Shown: positions 1-5,075 of the stretch, one piece after another
Layout: each line of letters opens with the position of its first letter
How positions within the stretch are numbered: position 1 is the first letter of the stretch
Assembly (NCBI GenBank): GCA_023391155.1
Contig: JAEWBM010000188.1
Location: 1 to 6,636 of the forward strand
Direction of reading: 5' to 3'
Origin: Acidobacteriota bacterium
Lineage (GTDB): Bacteria; Acidobacteriota; Blastocatellia; Pyrinomonadales; Pyrinomonadaceae
Length of the DNA: 6,636 bases
Program-made: the position numbers and the translations under genes
The notes under the pieces: generated by a model
The model's database searches: none
Told to the model about the DNA's origin: nothing
Seen by the model: only the letters and a program-made list of their open reading frames with translations

Positions 1-377
1 CCGATCGCGACGTCGCCGATCCGCTTCCAGATCGAGACACGCTTTCGCCGCAGATCTTCGATCAACGTTTCCTGCGCGTTGATCGCAGCGTCCTTGGCCG
101 CGATCGTCTCGTTCTTTGCGGCGAGCGCAGTGCGTAGGGCTTCCGCTTCGCGGCGGCGTGCGTCGTTGAGTTCGGTGAGCACCGCCGTTGCCTGCTTCTC
201 GGTTTCGAGCCGATCGCGCAAAGCGGCGTTCTCACGCTCAAGCGCCTCGATAAGGCGGTCCGCCGCCGCGAGCTCAACGCTTTGCGCCCGAACCTCGACG
301 GATGCGGTCAAGCTCACGGCGAGCAGCATCAGTATCGGCAGCCAGCTTTTCAAGCCCCGCGTCGCGGCGTTGCGCAT
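1..377 (-). CDS. Secreted coiled-coil protein nested in the spanin gene (3' end off the window)
   Basis: I read this frame by hand: it stays open from an ATG at 377 to the left edge, giving 125 visible residues. Residues 1-31 look like a classic signal peptide: a basic start (MRNAATRGLK), a hydrophobic core (WLPILMLLAVSLTASV) and a likely cleavage site after VRA. Residues about 35-112 are rich in Ala, Glu, Arg and Leu with heptad-like spacing, predicting a long periplasmic coiled coil. The visible end (SIWKRIGDVAI) could lead into another membrane segment, but that lies outside the window. The gene starts inside the Rz-like gene in a different frame and shares 104 bases with it. This recalls the nested Rz/Rz1 spanin pairs of phages, but there is no lipobox cysteine, so it is not a canonical outer-membrane spanin lipoprotein. 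ATGs at 432-434 (upstream) and 329 (downstream) are alternatives; 377 gives the best signal peptide. Function is inferred only from position and architecture. Confidence 0.65.
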   Translation of the reverse strand, partial: MRNAATRGLKSWLPILMLLAVSLTASVEVRAQSVELAAADRLIEALERENAALRDRLETEKQATAVLTELNDARRREAEALRTALAAKNETIAAKDAAINAQETLIEDLRRKRVSIWKRIGDVAI

Positions 378-609
378 CGCGGCGGAGCTCGGCCAGGCCT
401 GCCTCAAGATGTTCGATCTTTTCCTTATATACATATGTTTGCTTTTCGAGTTGGTCTGCTCTGACAGCATGCTGCGCCGCGGCCTCGTTCTGTTCCCGCG
501 CGAAGCGCTCAAGCCGGGCGAGCCGAAGATCCGATACGATCCATCCGGCGGCAGCGGCCACGAGCAAGGCGGCCGCGGCGGCAGCGATCAGTTTATGTTT
601 CAGCTTCAT
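274..609 (-). CDS. Rz-like inner-membrane spanin (i-spanin)
   Basis: This 111-residue protein has an N-terminal signal anchor (residues about 6-27, almost all Ala, Leu, Val, Ile) followed by a charged coiled coil to the C-terminus (about 28-108, many Arg, Glu, Leu, Ala). That is the layout of phage Rz-type i-spanins, which sit in the inner membrane, cross the periplasm and help fuse inner and outer membranes at lysis. Size and position (last steps of an endolysin-holin cassette) agree. The ATG at 609 overlaps the holin stop codon by one base (TGATG), and AGAGGGA lies 6 bases upstream. The in-frame GTG at 612 is only 3 bases from that site and is less likely. The 3' part contains the start of the next gene in another frame. 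No sequence family was recognised, so the call rests on architecture and context. A generic coiled-coil membrane protein is the alternative. Confidence 0.6.
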   Translation of the reverse strand: MKLKHKLIAAAAAALLVAAAAGWIVSDLRLARLERFAREQNEAAAQHAVRADQLEKQTYVYKEKIEHLEAGLAELRRDAQRRDAGLEKLAADTDAARRELDRIRRGSGAKR

Positions 610-800
610 CACCGGTCCCTCTTTTTCGCGAGATGGATCTGCAGCATCACGTCGATCGTTTTGCCGATCGCAAAGAAAAGTATCGGCAGCACGATGGCCG
701 AGATAATGGTGATCAGCGTCCGCGTTTCGACGGCGGCGAACACGGTCGAAACGCTGCTGAAATAGGCTAGTGTCAGGTTCTTAAGGTCGTTCATATACAT
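609..800 (-). CDS. Small holin-like membrane protein
   Basis: This 63-residue protein has one clear membrane segment (residues about 28-52, TLITIISAIVLPILFFAIGK and following) and a basic tail ending KKRDR. A weaker hydrophobic stretch lies at about 9-24. Its start overlaps the endolysin 3' end by 20 bases, and its stop overlaps the spanin start. Small membrane proteins between endolysin and spanin genes are usually holins, which permeabilise the inner membrane and time lysis. The charged C-terminal tail fits. The ATG at 800 is chosen because AGAGAGGA lies 6 bases upstream; a second ATG at 794 could give a dual start, as in lambda S, though only two residues separate them here. No holin family was recognised by sequence, so another small membrane protein remains possible. 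Confidence 0.6.
   Translation of the reverse strand: MYMNDLKNLTLAYFSSVSTVFAAVETRTLITIISAIVLPILFFAIGKTIDVMLQIHLAKKRDR
616..622 (-). promoter_or_regulatory. Ribosome binding site deciding the spanin start
   Basis: AGAGGGA on the minus strand lies 6 bases before the ATG at 609 and only 3 before the GTG at 612. The spacing favours the ATG. The site lies inside the end of the holin-like gene, as expected for coupled translation. Confidence 0.6.
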
Positions 801-1935
801 CGGTATTCCTCTCTGTCATCTCTCTGATCCGGCCGAGTGCGATCTGGCGATACAGGTACAGCAGCGTCAACGCGGCGGTCGCGCCGGCAACAAAAAACCA
901 CACTTCGCGCGGAAGCCCCGCCAGCACGCCGAACACCGCCCACCCCGTCTGCCACACGGCACCCGCGACGGTCGTCCAGAGCGATTTCGCCCGGTCCGTC
1001 CGATTTGCGATCGCCAGCCCCATCCGCTCGATGCGGTCAAATCCATCGAGCGCATGCTCAACCCGTTGCTCTATCGCCTCTAGTGTTATCGGCGGCCGGG
1101 CCTGCGGAGTTGGGGCAGGCTGATAGAGGTATTTAGCAGTTGTTTGCGTTTGGTTGTGCGGTGTGTGAGAGTCCGGCCCGGCCGCCGAATCTGCTTCGCC
1201 CTCAGGCGTAATTCCGAGATCACTCGCCGTGATCAGCCGGCCGTGTACCCGCAAGGGCAGAGCGGCCTCCCATCGGCCGAGAGCGATCCGGTTTAAAAAG
1301 AATCTGGTTCTGTAACGCGTGGCGCGAAGCCGCGGTATGGATGCGAGCCACGCGTCGCGGCGACGGACATATTCGGTGATCCACGCTTTTTCGAAATCTT
1401 CGGGGCCCGCCGCATCAACGCGGACTCGGTCGCGGATCTTGTTGTACGACCCGTGCGTGATCGAATCGTGCACGACCGCCAGCGACAGCGGCAGCCGAAA
1501 TCCCGAACCGGCGCAGGCCGCGATCGCGGGCCGCATATAAAGGTCAAAGGCGACCGCGTCTTGCGCCTCGCGCATCTCGCGCGTCACGCCCGCCGCCGCA
1601 AGAGCCTTCTTAAATGACGCATCACGGGCAAGCTGAGCGATGGCCGGTGCCGTTCGCTGCCGGAGCACCTCGAGCCGGTGCTCAAGCACACATCCCCCGA
1701 CCACGCCGCCCGCAGCCAGGTAACGCTCGACGACCGCGCCGAGGGAACCCGATCGGTGGGTGAACTGGCTGATGCCGTATGAGACACCGGCGCCGTCATC
1801 GAGCACTGCGACCGCCGTGGGGTCACCCGCCGGGCGGCCGGTCTCGAACGTCTTGACGATGGCGGCGGCCCATCGAACGTCCGTTTCGGAAAATCCTTTC
1901 AAATCGTGTTGCATCGGTGAAACGCTCTCTTGCAT
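781..1935 (-). CDS. Endolysin: GH46 chitosanase-like domain with C-terminal membrane region
   Basis: This is a 384-residue protein. Residues about 18-235 resemble the lysozyme-like fold of GH46 chitosanases and phage relatives. FETGRP places Glu31 as the likely general acid. LDDGAGVSYGISQFTHRSGSL supplies Asp46/Asp47 as the likely second catalytic residue. LAVVHDSITHGSYNKI (about 152-167) and the later WEAALPLRVHG also match the family pattern. A Pro/Gln/Thr-rich linker (about 245-283) leads to a helical stretch and two hydrophobic segments (about 319-340 and 345-363), ending in a basic/acidic tail. Most GH46 enzymes lack this membrane end. There is no N-terminal signal peptide, so the enzyme probably starts on the cytoplasmic side, and release could depend on the downstream holin. 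GAGAG lies about 7 bases before the ATG at 1935; Met8 is an alternative start. It heads the leftward lysis operon. Cell-wall cleavage is inferred from fold and neighbours; the substrate is not proven. Confidence 0.75.
   Translation of the reverse strand: MQESVSPMQHDLKGFSETDVRWAAAIVKTFETGRPAGDPTAVAVLDDGAGVSYGISQFTHRSGSLGAVVERYLAAGGVVGGCVLEHRLEVLRQRTAPAIAQLARDASFKKALAAAGVTREMREAQDAVAFDLYMRPAIAACAGSGFRLPLSLAVVHDSITHGSYNKIRDRVRVDAAGPEDFEKAWITEYVRRRDAWLASIPRLRATRYRTRFFLNRIALGRWEAALPLRVHGRLITASDLGITPEGEADSAAGPDSHTPHNQTQTTAKYLYQPAPTPQARPPITLEAIEQRVEHALDGFDRIERMGLAIANRTDRAKSLWTTVAGAVWQTGWAVFGVLAGLPREVWFFVAGATAALTLLYLYRQIALGRIREMTERNTDVYERP
807..814 (-). promoter_or_regulatory. Ribosome binding site of the holin-like gene
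   Basis: AGAGAGGA on the minus strand lies 6 bases before the ATG at 800. It sits inside the last codons of the endolysin gene, so holin translation is probably coupled to ribosomes finishing the endolysin. Confidence 0.6.
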
Positions 1936-2110
1936 ATGATACTCTCGTTGTGTATATTGAAACGGTCGGACGATGCCGGGCGAGGCCGTCGATATTATTT
2001 TTCTCGCCGCTTACGCACCGTCCGGCCACATTCAGAATAGCGATCTGCTCATCCGCGGGTTACCCCGATATGCAAGCTATTCAGCAGACAGGACAAAACA
2101 CACGTTTTAC
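1936..2110. promoter_or_regulatory. Divergent intergenic control region with imperfect inverted repeat
   Basis: This gap separates the leftward lysis operon from the rightward capsid operon, so promoters for both should lie here. An imperfect inverted repeat is visible: GGTCGGACGAT at 1964-1974 and ACCGTCCGGCC at 2017-2027, matching at 9 of 11 positions. Between the arms lies an AT-rich stretch with TATTAT at 1993-1998 (5 of 6 to a sigma-70 -10 box), but I find no convincing -35 box at proper spacing. TATACA on the minus strand (1951-1956) is an equally weak -10 candidate for the lysis operon. The downstream helix-turn-helix protein could be the regulator, which is inference only. A frame open from an ATG at 1973 covers part of this region but has no clear ribosome site. 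Confidence 0.35.
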
Positions 2111-2368
2111 ATGAATTACACAGCTATGAATGGAAAAGACCACCTCACCGACGGGCCCGTGCGGCCCAAGCTACGTTTGGGCGAGATCGAGCGCCTTATC
2201 CGCAAGCACCGGATCATAGTGCCTCCGCTCGCCCGCCACACCCTTATCCATATGTGCGAGGACGGCACATTCGAGACCGCCGGGAGCGGGCCGACAAGGC
2301 TCGGCTGGCTCGTCTATGAAGACAGCTTTTGGCGATGGGCCCGCGATATGGACGCCGCCGGGGATTGA
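2111..2368 (+). CDS. Small helix-turn-helix (excisionase/MerR-like) protein
   Basis: This is a protein of 85 residues from the ATG at 2111, or 80 from the ATG at 2126; a longer in-frame start at 1973 is less likely. Neither short start has a good Shine-Dalgarno site, so the start is uncertain. The sequence fits the small winged helix-turn-helix pattern of excisionase-type proteins: helix LGEIERLIRKHRI (about 23-35), then VPPLARHTLIHMCEDGTFET as turn and recognition helix, then a wing and tail GWLVYEDSFWRWARDM. This parallels 'SR.TLY..I..G....' followed by an aromatic wing in HTH_17 proteins. It is the first gene before the scaffold and capsid genes and faces the lysis operon. It could therefore regulate the divergent promoters, take part in excision, or act as a small terminase-like DNA-recognition protein. 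DNA binding is inferred from the pattern; the exact role is unknown. Confidence 0.55.
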   Translation: MNYTAMNGKDHLTDGPVRPKLRLGEIERLIRKHRIIVPPLARHTLIHMCEDGTFETAGSGPTRLGWLVYEDSFWRWARDMDAAGD

Positions 2369-2379
2369 ATTTCGTGCAT

Positions 2380-2406
2380 CGCGTGAAAAGCCCCGGTTTT
2401 CATGCG
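2380..2406 (+). other. Hairpin between the HTH gene and the scaffold gene
   Basis: Arms CGCGTGAAAA (2380-2389) and TTTTCATGCG (2397-2406) pair over 10 positions with one G-T wobble, around the loop GCCCCGG. It starts 12 bases after the HTH stop codon and ends 47 bases before the scaffold start. No T-run follows, so it is not a standard intrinsic terminator. It may be an mRNA processing or stability element, or an operator. The four A:T pairs next to the loop would make the RNA stem only moderately stable. Confidence 0.45.
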
Positions 2407-2453
2407 GATCGCCGTAACGCCTCTCTCACGCGGCGGGCTAATCTGCTCGCCGT

Positions 2454-2915
2454 ATGAGCGAAGAAACACTCGACACGAACACACCCGGCACGGACGAGGC
2501 GGCACATGATGCCGCCCCGGACGCTGCCGAAAGCGCCGCCGCGGAGCTCGACGCTCTCAGGCGGGAGAATGAGGAACTTAGGGCCGCAGAACGGCTCCGC
2601 AATGCGCGGGGGTCGATCGCAGCAGATCTGGAAAAGGCAGGCGCCCGATCGCCCGAGCTGCTGTTTGCAGCGGTAATGGGCGAGCTGAGCTTCGATGAAG
2701 ACGGCCGCGTCACCAACGCAGCAGATCTCATCCGGCATTTGCGGCAAAGCTATCCGGAACAGTTTGAGGAACACGTGCGGACGCACTCGATAGACGCGGG
2801 AGCGGGACGCGGAACGCAGATGCTCACGGGCGATGCTCTTTCGCGTATGACGCCCGCCGAGATCGCGCGTCTTGATTGGGCGGAGGTCCGGGCGGCACTC
2901 AGTTCAGGGAAATAA
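2454..2915 (+). CDS. Phage capsid scaffolding protein
   Basis: This 153-residue acidic protein has a disordered Asp/Glu/Ala/Thr-rich N-terminus (1-28), a short coiled coil (about 29-50, ELDALRRENEELRAAERLR), and a C-terminal segment LTGDALSRMTPAEIARLDWAEVRAAL. This C-terminal form (Leu-Thr-x-Asp/Glu, Met-Thr/Ser-Pro-x-Glu-Ile, Trp-x-x-Val) is typical of small scaffolding proteins encoded just before P22-like capsid genes, where the C-terminal helices bind the coat protein and guide procapsid assembly. The gene ends 25 bases before the capsid gene, the expected order. No strong Shine-Dalgarno site precedes the ATG at 2454. CGGCG (2431-2435) and CGCCG (2448-2452) could form a small hairpin right before the start, which might limit translation. 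No protease domain is seen. The call combines C-terminal pattern, composition and position. Confidence 0.75.
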   Translation: MSEETLDTNTPGTDEAAHDAAPDAAESAAAELDALRRENEELRAAERLRNARGSIAADLEKAGARSPELLFAAVMGELSFDEDGRVTNAADLIRHLRQSYPEQFEEHVRTHSIDAGAGRGTQMLTGDALSRMTPAEIARLDWAEVRAALSSGK

Positions 2916-2940
2916 GGATCAATAGGAAAAAGAAACACTT

Positions 2941-3792
2941 ATGGCATTACAATTTATACCTACGGTTTGGGCGGCGAGGCTGCTCACGGCATTGGAAGGG
3001 GCACTGGTCTATGGCCAGCGGAGCGTCGTCAACCGCGAATATGAGGGTGAGATCCGCAAGGCGGGCAGCACCGTCAAGATCGCATCGATCGGCGATGTCA
3101 ACATCGGCACCTATACAAAGGACACCGACATCGACGACCCCGAGGTCCTGACTGATTCGGAGCAATCGCTCTCGATCGACCAGGCGAAGTATTTCAATTT
3201 TTATGTGGACAGCATCGACCGTGCTCAGCAGAACGTGAACGTTCTGGACGAGGCGATGCGCCGCTCGGCGTGGGCGCTGCGTTCGGCCGCGGACAGCTTT
3301 CTCGCGACGATCATGTCGTCGGCGGTCGACGCCGGCAACGTGATCGGTTCGACGGCGACGCCGATCGTCCCGGACAAGGATAACGCCTACGAATATCTCG
3401 TTGACCTGGGAGTATTGCTCGACGAGGCGAACGTCCCGCTCGAGGGCCGCTATGTCGTCGTGCCGGCCTGGTACCACGGCCTGCTGCTCAAGGATGACCG
3501 TTTCGTCAAGGCCGGAACAGCCGGATCGGACCGCCGGCTCGCCAACGGCGAGGTCGGCGAGGCCGCGGGCTTCCGGATCCTAAAATCGAACAACGTTCCG
3601 AACGTGTCCGATGCGGAATACAAGATCCTCGCCGGGCATTCGATGGCGACGGCATATGTCGAACAGATCCTCGACCTGCATTCCTATAAGCCCGAAAAGC
3701 GCTTTGGCGATGCGGTCAAGGGACTGCATGTTTACGGGGCCAAGGTGATCAGGCCGACGTCGCTGGCGATGATGATCGCCGACAGAACATAA
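2941..3792 (+). CDS. Major capsid protein, P22 coat-like (HK97 fold)
   Basis: This 283-residue protein is recognisable as a P22-coat-family major capsid protein, the shell subunit of a tailed-phage head. Family features in order: the N-terminal FIPTVWAARLL; VVNREYEGEIRKAGSTVKIASIGDVNI (about 29-55); YTKDTDID; the QAKYFNFYVDSIDRAQ segment (81-96); VPLEGRYVVVPAWYHGLLLKDDRF (about 165-188); GEAAGFRILKSNNVP (206-220); and the C-terminal RFGDAVKGLHVYGAKVIRPTSLA. The length matches compact members of the family, which lack the large P22 insertion domain. AGGA at 2924-2927 within a purine-rich stretch lies 13 bases before the ATG, slightly far but acceptable. The gene is intact, with no frameshift. 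The scaffold gene precedes it, and a terminator follows 8 bases after the stop, which would make this the most abundantly expressed gene of the operon. Confidence 0.9.
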   Translation: MALQFIPTVWAARLLTALEGALVYGQRSVVNREYEGEIRKAGSTVKIASIGDVNIGTYTKDTDIDDPEVLTDSEQSLSIDQAKYFNFYVDSIDRAQQNVNVLDEAMRRSAWALRSAADSFLATIMSSAVDAGNVIGSTATPIVPDKDNAYEYLVDLGVLLDEANVPLEGRYVVVPAWYHGLLLKDDRFVKAGTAGSDRRLANGEVGEAAGFRILKSNNVPNVSDAEYKILAGHSMATAYVEQILDLHSYKPEKRFGDAVKGLHVYGAKVIRPTSLAMMIADRT

Positions 3793-3800
3793 CCCATGAC

Positions 3801-3824
3801 GGGCCGGGCGACCGGCCCTTTTTT
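3801..3824 (+). terminator. Intrinsic terminator after the capsid gene
   Basis: A perfect 7-base-pair stem, GGGCCGG (3801-3807) with CCGGCCC (3812-3818), closes a GCGA loop, a GNRA-type tetraloop, and is followed by six T (3819-3824). This is a textbook rho-independent terminator. It lies between the capsid gene and the next head gene on the same strand, so it either ends the transcript or lets only part of it read through. An ATG at 3796 in frame with the next gene would place the coding start over the stem, which argues against that start. Confidence 0.85.
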
Positions 3825-3840
3825 GTGGAGCGAAACATTT

Positions 3841-4161
3841 ATGACAAACCTTGACGAACTTAAAATGCTTACGGATTGGGACACGGAACCCGCTCTGACG
3901 GAGGCCGAGATCACGGACATTCTCGACGCGGCCGCTCTTGCCGACGCCGACGGGCTGCTGCCCGAGGACGAAGGCTGGGAGCCGGCCTATGACATGGACC
4001 GCGCGGCTGCACGCGTATGGCTGGTGAAGGCGGCACGTGCGGCATCGCTGACCGAGGCCGATCCCGAGACCGGCAAGCCGACCTCGATCATCTTTGAGAA
4101 CTGCCGAAGGATGGCGGCTCACTATGCCTCGCGCCGGAACGTAACCCTAACCATCGGTTGA
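3841..4161 (+). CDS. Putative head-tail connector / head completion protein
   Basis: This is a 106-residue, strongly acidic, mostly helical protein. The pattern LDELKMLTDW, then EIxxIL, then GWEPAYDMDRAAARVWLVKAARAASL, then IFENCRRMAAHYASRR resembles small head-tail connector proteins that follow capsid genes in many siphophages. There the 'W.P.YD...AAA..W..KA..A' core and an Arg-rich C-terminal helix recur. Such proteins form a ring under the portal and join the tail to the head. The ATG at 3841 is chosen because GGAG lies 10 bases upstream (3827-3830); the in-frame ATG at 3796 overlaps the terminator. It is the last phage-like gene: no tail genes follow before the chromosomal-looking genes. 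The assignment is by pattern and position, not by a firm family match. Another head-associated protein is possible. Confidence 0.55.
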   Translation: MTNLDELKMLTDWDTEPALTEAEITDILDAAALADADGLLPEDEGWEPAYDMDRAAARVWLVKAARAASLTEADPETGKPTSIIFENCRRMAAHYASRRNVTLTIG

Positions 4162-4189
4162 AGTTCTGGAAATCGGACGCGATTCGAGA

Positions 4190-4218
4190 TCTTTATTAAA
4201 TGAGGGAGTGTCTTTATT
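4190..4218 (+). repeat. Spaced direct repeat in the phage/host gap
   Basis: TCTTTATT occurs at 4190-4197 and again at 4211-4218, 21 bases apart, about two helical turns. It lies in an AT-richer patch of the 238-base gap (4162-4399) between the last phage-like gene and the pfpI-like gene. Short same-face repeats can be protein binding sites, including arm sites near an attachment site, but an 8-base repeat may be chance. Apart from this and the terminator at the right end, I see only weak GC-rich dyads in the gap (for example GGCC TTTT GGCC around 4236-4247) and no tRNA or gene. Confidence 0.3.
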
Positions 4219-4334
4219 GATACGCAGCGGCGGCGGGCCTTTTGGCCGGCCGTCCCTCGCCTCTCTTTGAAAACGCAACGCCGTGCTGCAGATGTAACGC
4301 AGTGATCGCCGACCGCGAGATCAGTCCTCCGGCC

Positions 4335-4377
4335 GAATAACAGAAAGCCCCGTGAGCTCGCGATAGAGTCACGGGGC
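4335..4377 (-). terminator. Terminator hairpin downstream of the pfpI-like gene, possibly bidirectional
   Basis: GCCCCGTGA (4347-4355) pairs with TCACGGGGC (4369-4377) over 9 bases. CTC/GAG adds three more pairs after a one-base bulge, leaving the loop GCGATA. On the minus strand TTTCTGTTATT follows directly, so it can end the pfpI-like transcript, whose stop codon is about 22 bases away. On the plus strand a TTT, and further on six T at 4387-4392, follow, so it could also stop read-through from the capsid operon. Confidence 0.65.
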
Positions 4378-4399
4378 ATTTCTCTGTTTTTTGCTGAAT

Positions 4400-4972
4400 T
4401 CAGTTCGTTGCGGCCTTCTGCCCGCGGTGAACGCCCTCGGCAAATTCCTCGATCATCTTCTCGTTGAAGGCCGGGATGTCCTCGGGTTTGCGGCTCGTGA
4501 CGAGTCCTTGGTCGACCACGCATTCCTCATCGACCCATTCGGCACCGGCGTTGATCAGATCGGTCTTGATCGACGGCCACGAGGTGATCTTGCGGCCCTT
4601 AACGACCTCGGCCTCGATCAGCGTCCAAGGTGCGTGGCAGATCGCCGCCACCGGCTTCCCTGCCTCAAAAAAGCTCTTGATGAACTTCACCGCCTCGGGC
4701 TTCATCCTGAGCTGGTCCGGATTTGCCACGCCGCCCGGCAGCATCAATGCGTCAAAATCGGACGGGTTCGCCTCCTTGAGCGGGACATCGACCGGGAACT
4801 TGTCGCCCTTGTCAAAATGGTTCCAGCCCTCGACCTGGCCCTCAGCCGGCGAAACGATCTTCGTCGTCGCACCCGCATTTTCCAATGCCTCCTTGGGCTT
4901 GGTCAGCTCGACCTGTTCAAACCCCTCTGCCACCAATATCGCTACTTTCAACTTACTAAGATCCTTGTTCAT
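4400..4972 (-). CDS. DJ-1/PfpI family protein (general stress protein 18-like)
   Basis: This 190-residue protein covers the full length of the DJ-1/PfpI family, single-domain class-I glutamine amidotransferase-like proteins with stress-related glyoxalase, deglycase, chaperone or protease-like activities reported for members. Seen here: the first strand and loop KVAILVAEGFEQVEL with the conserved Glu19; FDALMLPGGVANPDQLR (about 73-89); and the nucleophile elbow VAAICHAPWTL with Cys112 and His113, followed by the usual GRKITSWPSIKTDLINAGAEWVDEE and LVTSRKPEDIPAF. The catalytic residues appear intact. It has no signal peptide and should be cytoplasmic. The start at 4972 is set by GGAGGT 4 bases upstream; an in-frame ATG at 4984 overlaps that site. 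A terminator follows the gene. It looks like an ordinary chromosomal gene rather than part of the phage element. The exact activity cannot be told from sequence alone. Confidence 0.92.
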   Translation of the reverse strand: MNKDLSKLKVAILVAEGFEQVELTKPKEALENAGATTKIVSPAEGQVEGWNHFDKGDKFPVDVPLKEANPSDFDALMLPGGVANPDQLRMKPEAVKFIKSFFEAGKPVAAICHAPWTLIEAEVVKGRKITSWPSIKTDLINAGAEWVDEECVVDQGLVTSRKPEDIPAFNEKMIEEFAEGVHRGQKAATN

Positions 4973-4976
4973 ATTT

Positions 4977-4982
4977 ACCTCC
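4977..4982 (-). promoter_or_regulatory. Strong ribosome binding site setting the pfpI-like start
   Basis: GGAGGT on the minus strand, 4 bases before the ATG at 4972, is the strongest Shine-Dalgarno sequence in the window. It lies within the reading frame that an ATG at 4984 would open, which rules strongly for the shorter protein. Confidence 0.8.
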
Positions 4983-4987
4983 ATAGC

Positions 4988-5005
4988 GGGCGCACACCGG
5001 CGCCC
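4988..5005 (-). other. GC-rich hairpin in the pfpI-like leader
   Basis: GGGCGC (4988-4993) and GCGCCC (5000-5005) form a 6-base-pair stem with a 6-base loop, ending 5 bases before the GGAGGT site. There is no T-run, so it does not look like a terminator for the upstream gene. It may protect the mRNA 5' end or tune translation. I find no convincing promoter in 5006-5075. Confidence 0.35.
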
Positions 5006-5075
5006 TGTCCGTTTGTGTTACACGTTTCTGCGTATGAAGGTGAGGATGCAAGCGCCGTTCCGCTGGGCGTGGTAG

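Noticed and set aside
79..765. Long plus-strand open frame of 228 codons opposite the spanin and holin genes
   Set aside because: It is antisense to a coherent overlapping operon, its translation is low-complexity Ser/Arg/Ala, and the minus-strand genes have ribosome sites, membrane segments and coupled starts.
1973..2110. Longer N-terminus for the HTH protein starting at 1973
   Set aside because: The extra 46 residues show no fold pattern, no ribosome site precedes the ATG, and the extension would fill the region expected to hold divergent promoters. It is not excluded.
2947..3477. Minus-strand open frame of 176 codons inside the capsid gene
   Set aside because: It is Arg/Asp/Val-rich and antisense to a confidently recognised capsid protein, typical of a GC-rich shadow frame.
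3580..4122. Minus-strand open frame of 180 codons across the capsid end and connector gene
   Set aside because: It runs through the terminator and two well supported plus-strand genes and shows no family features.
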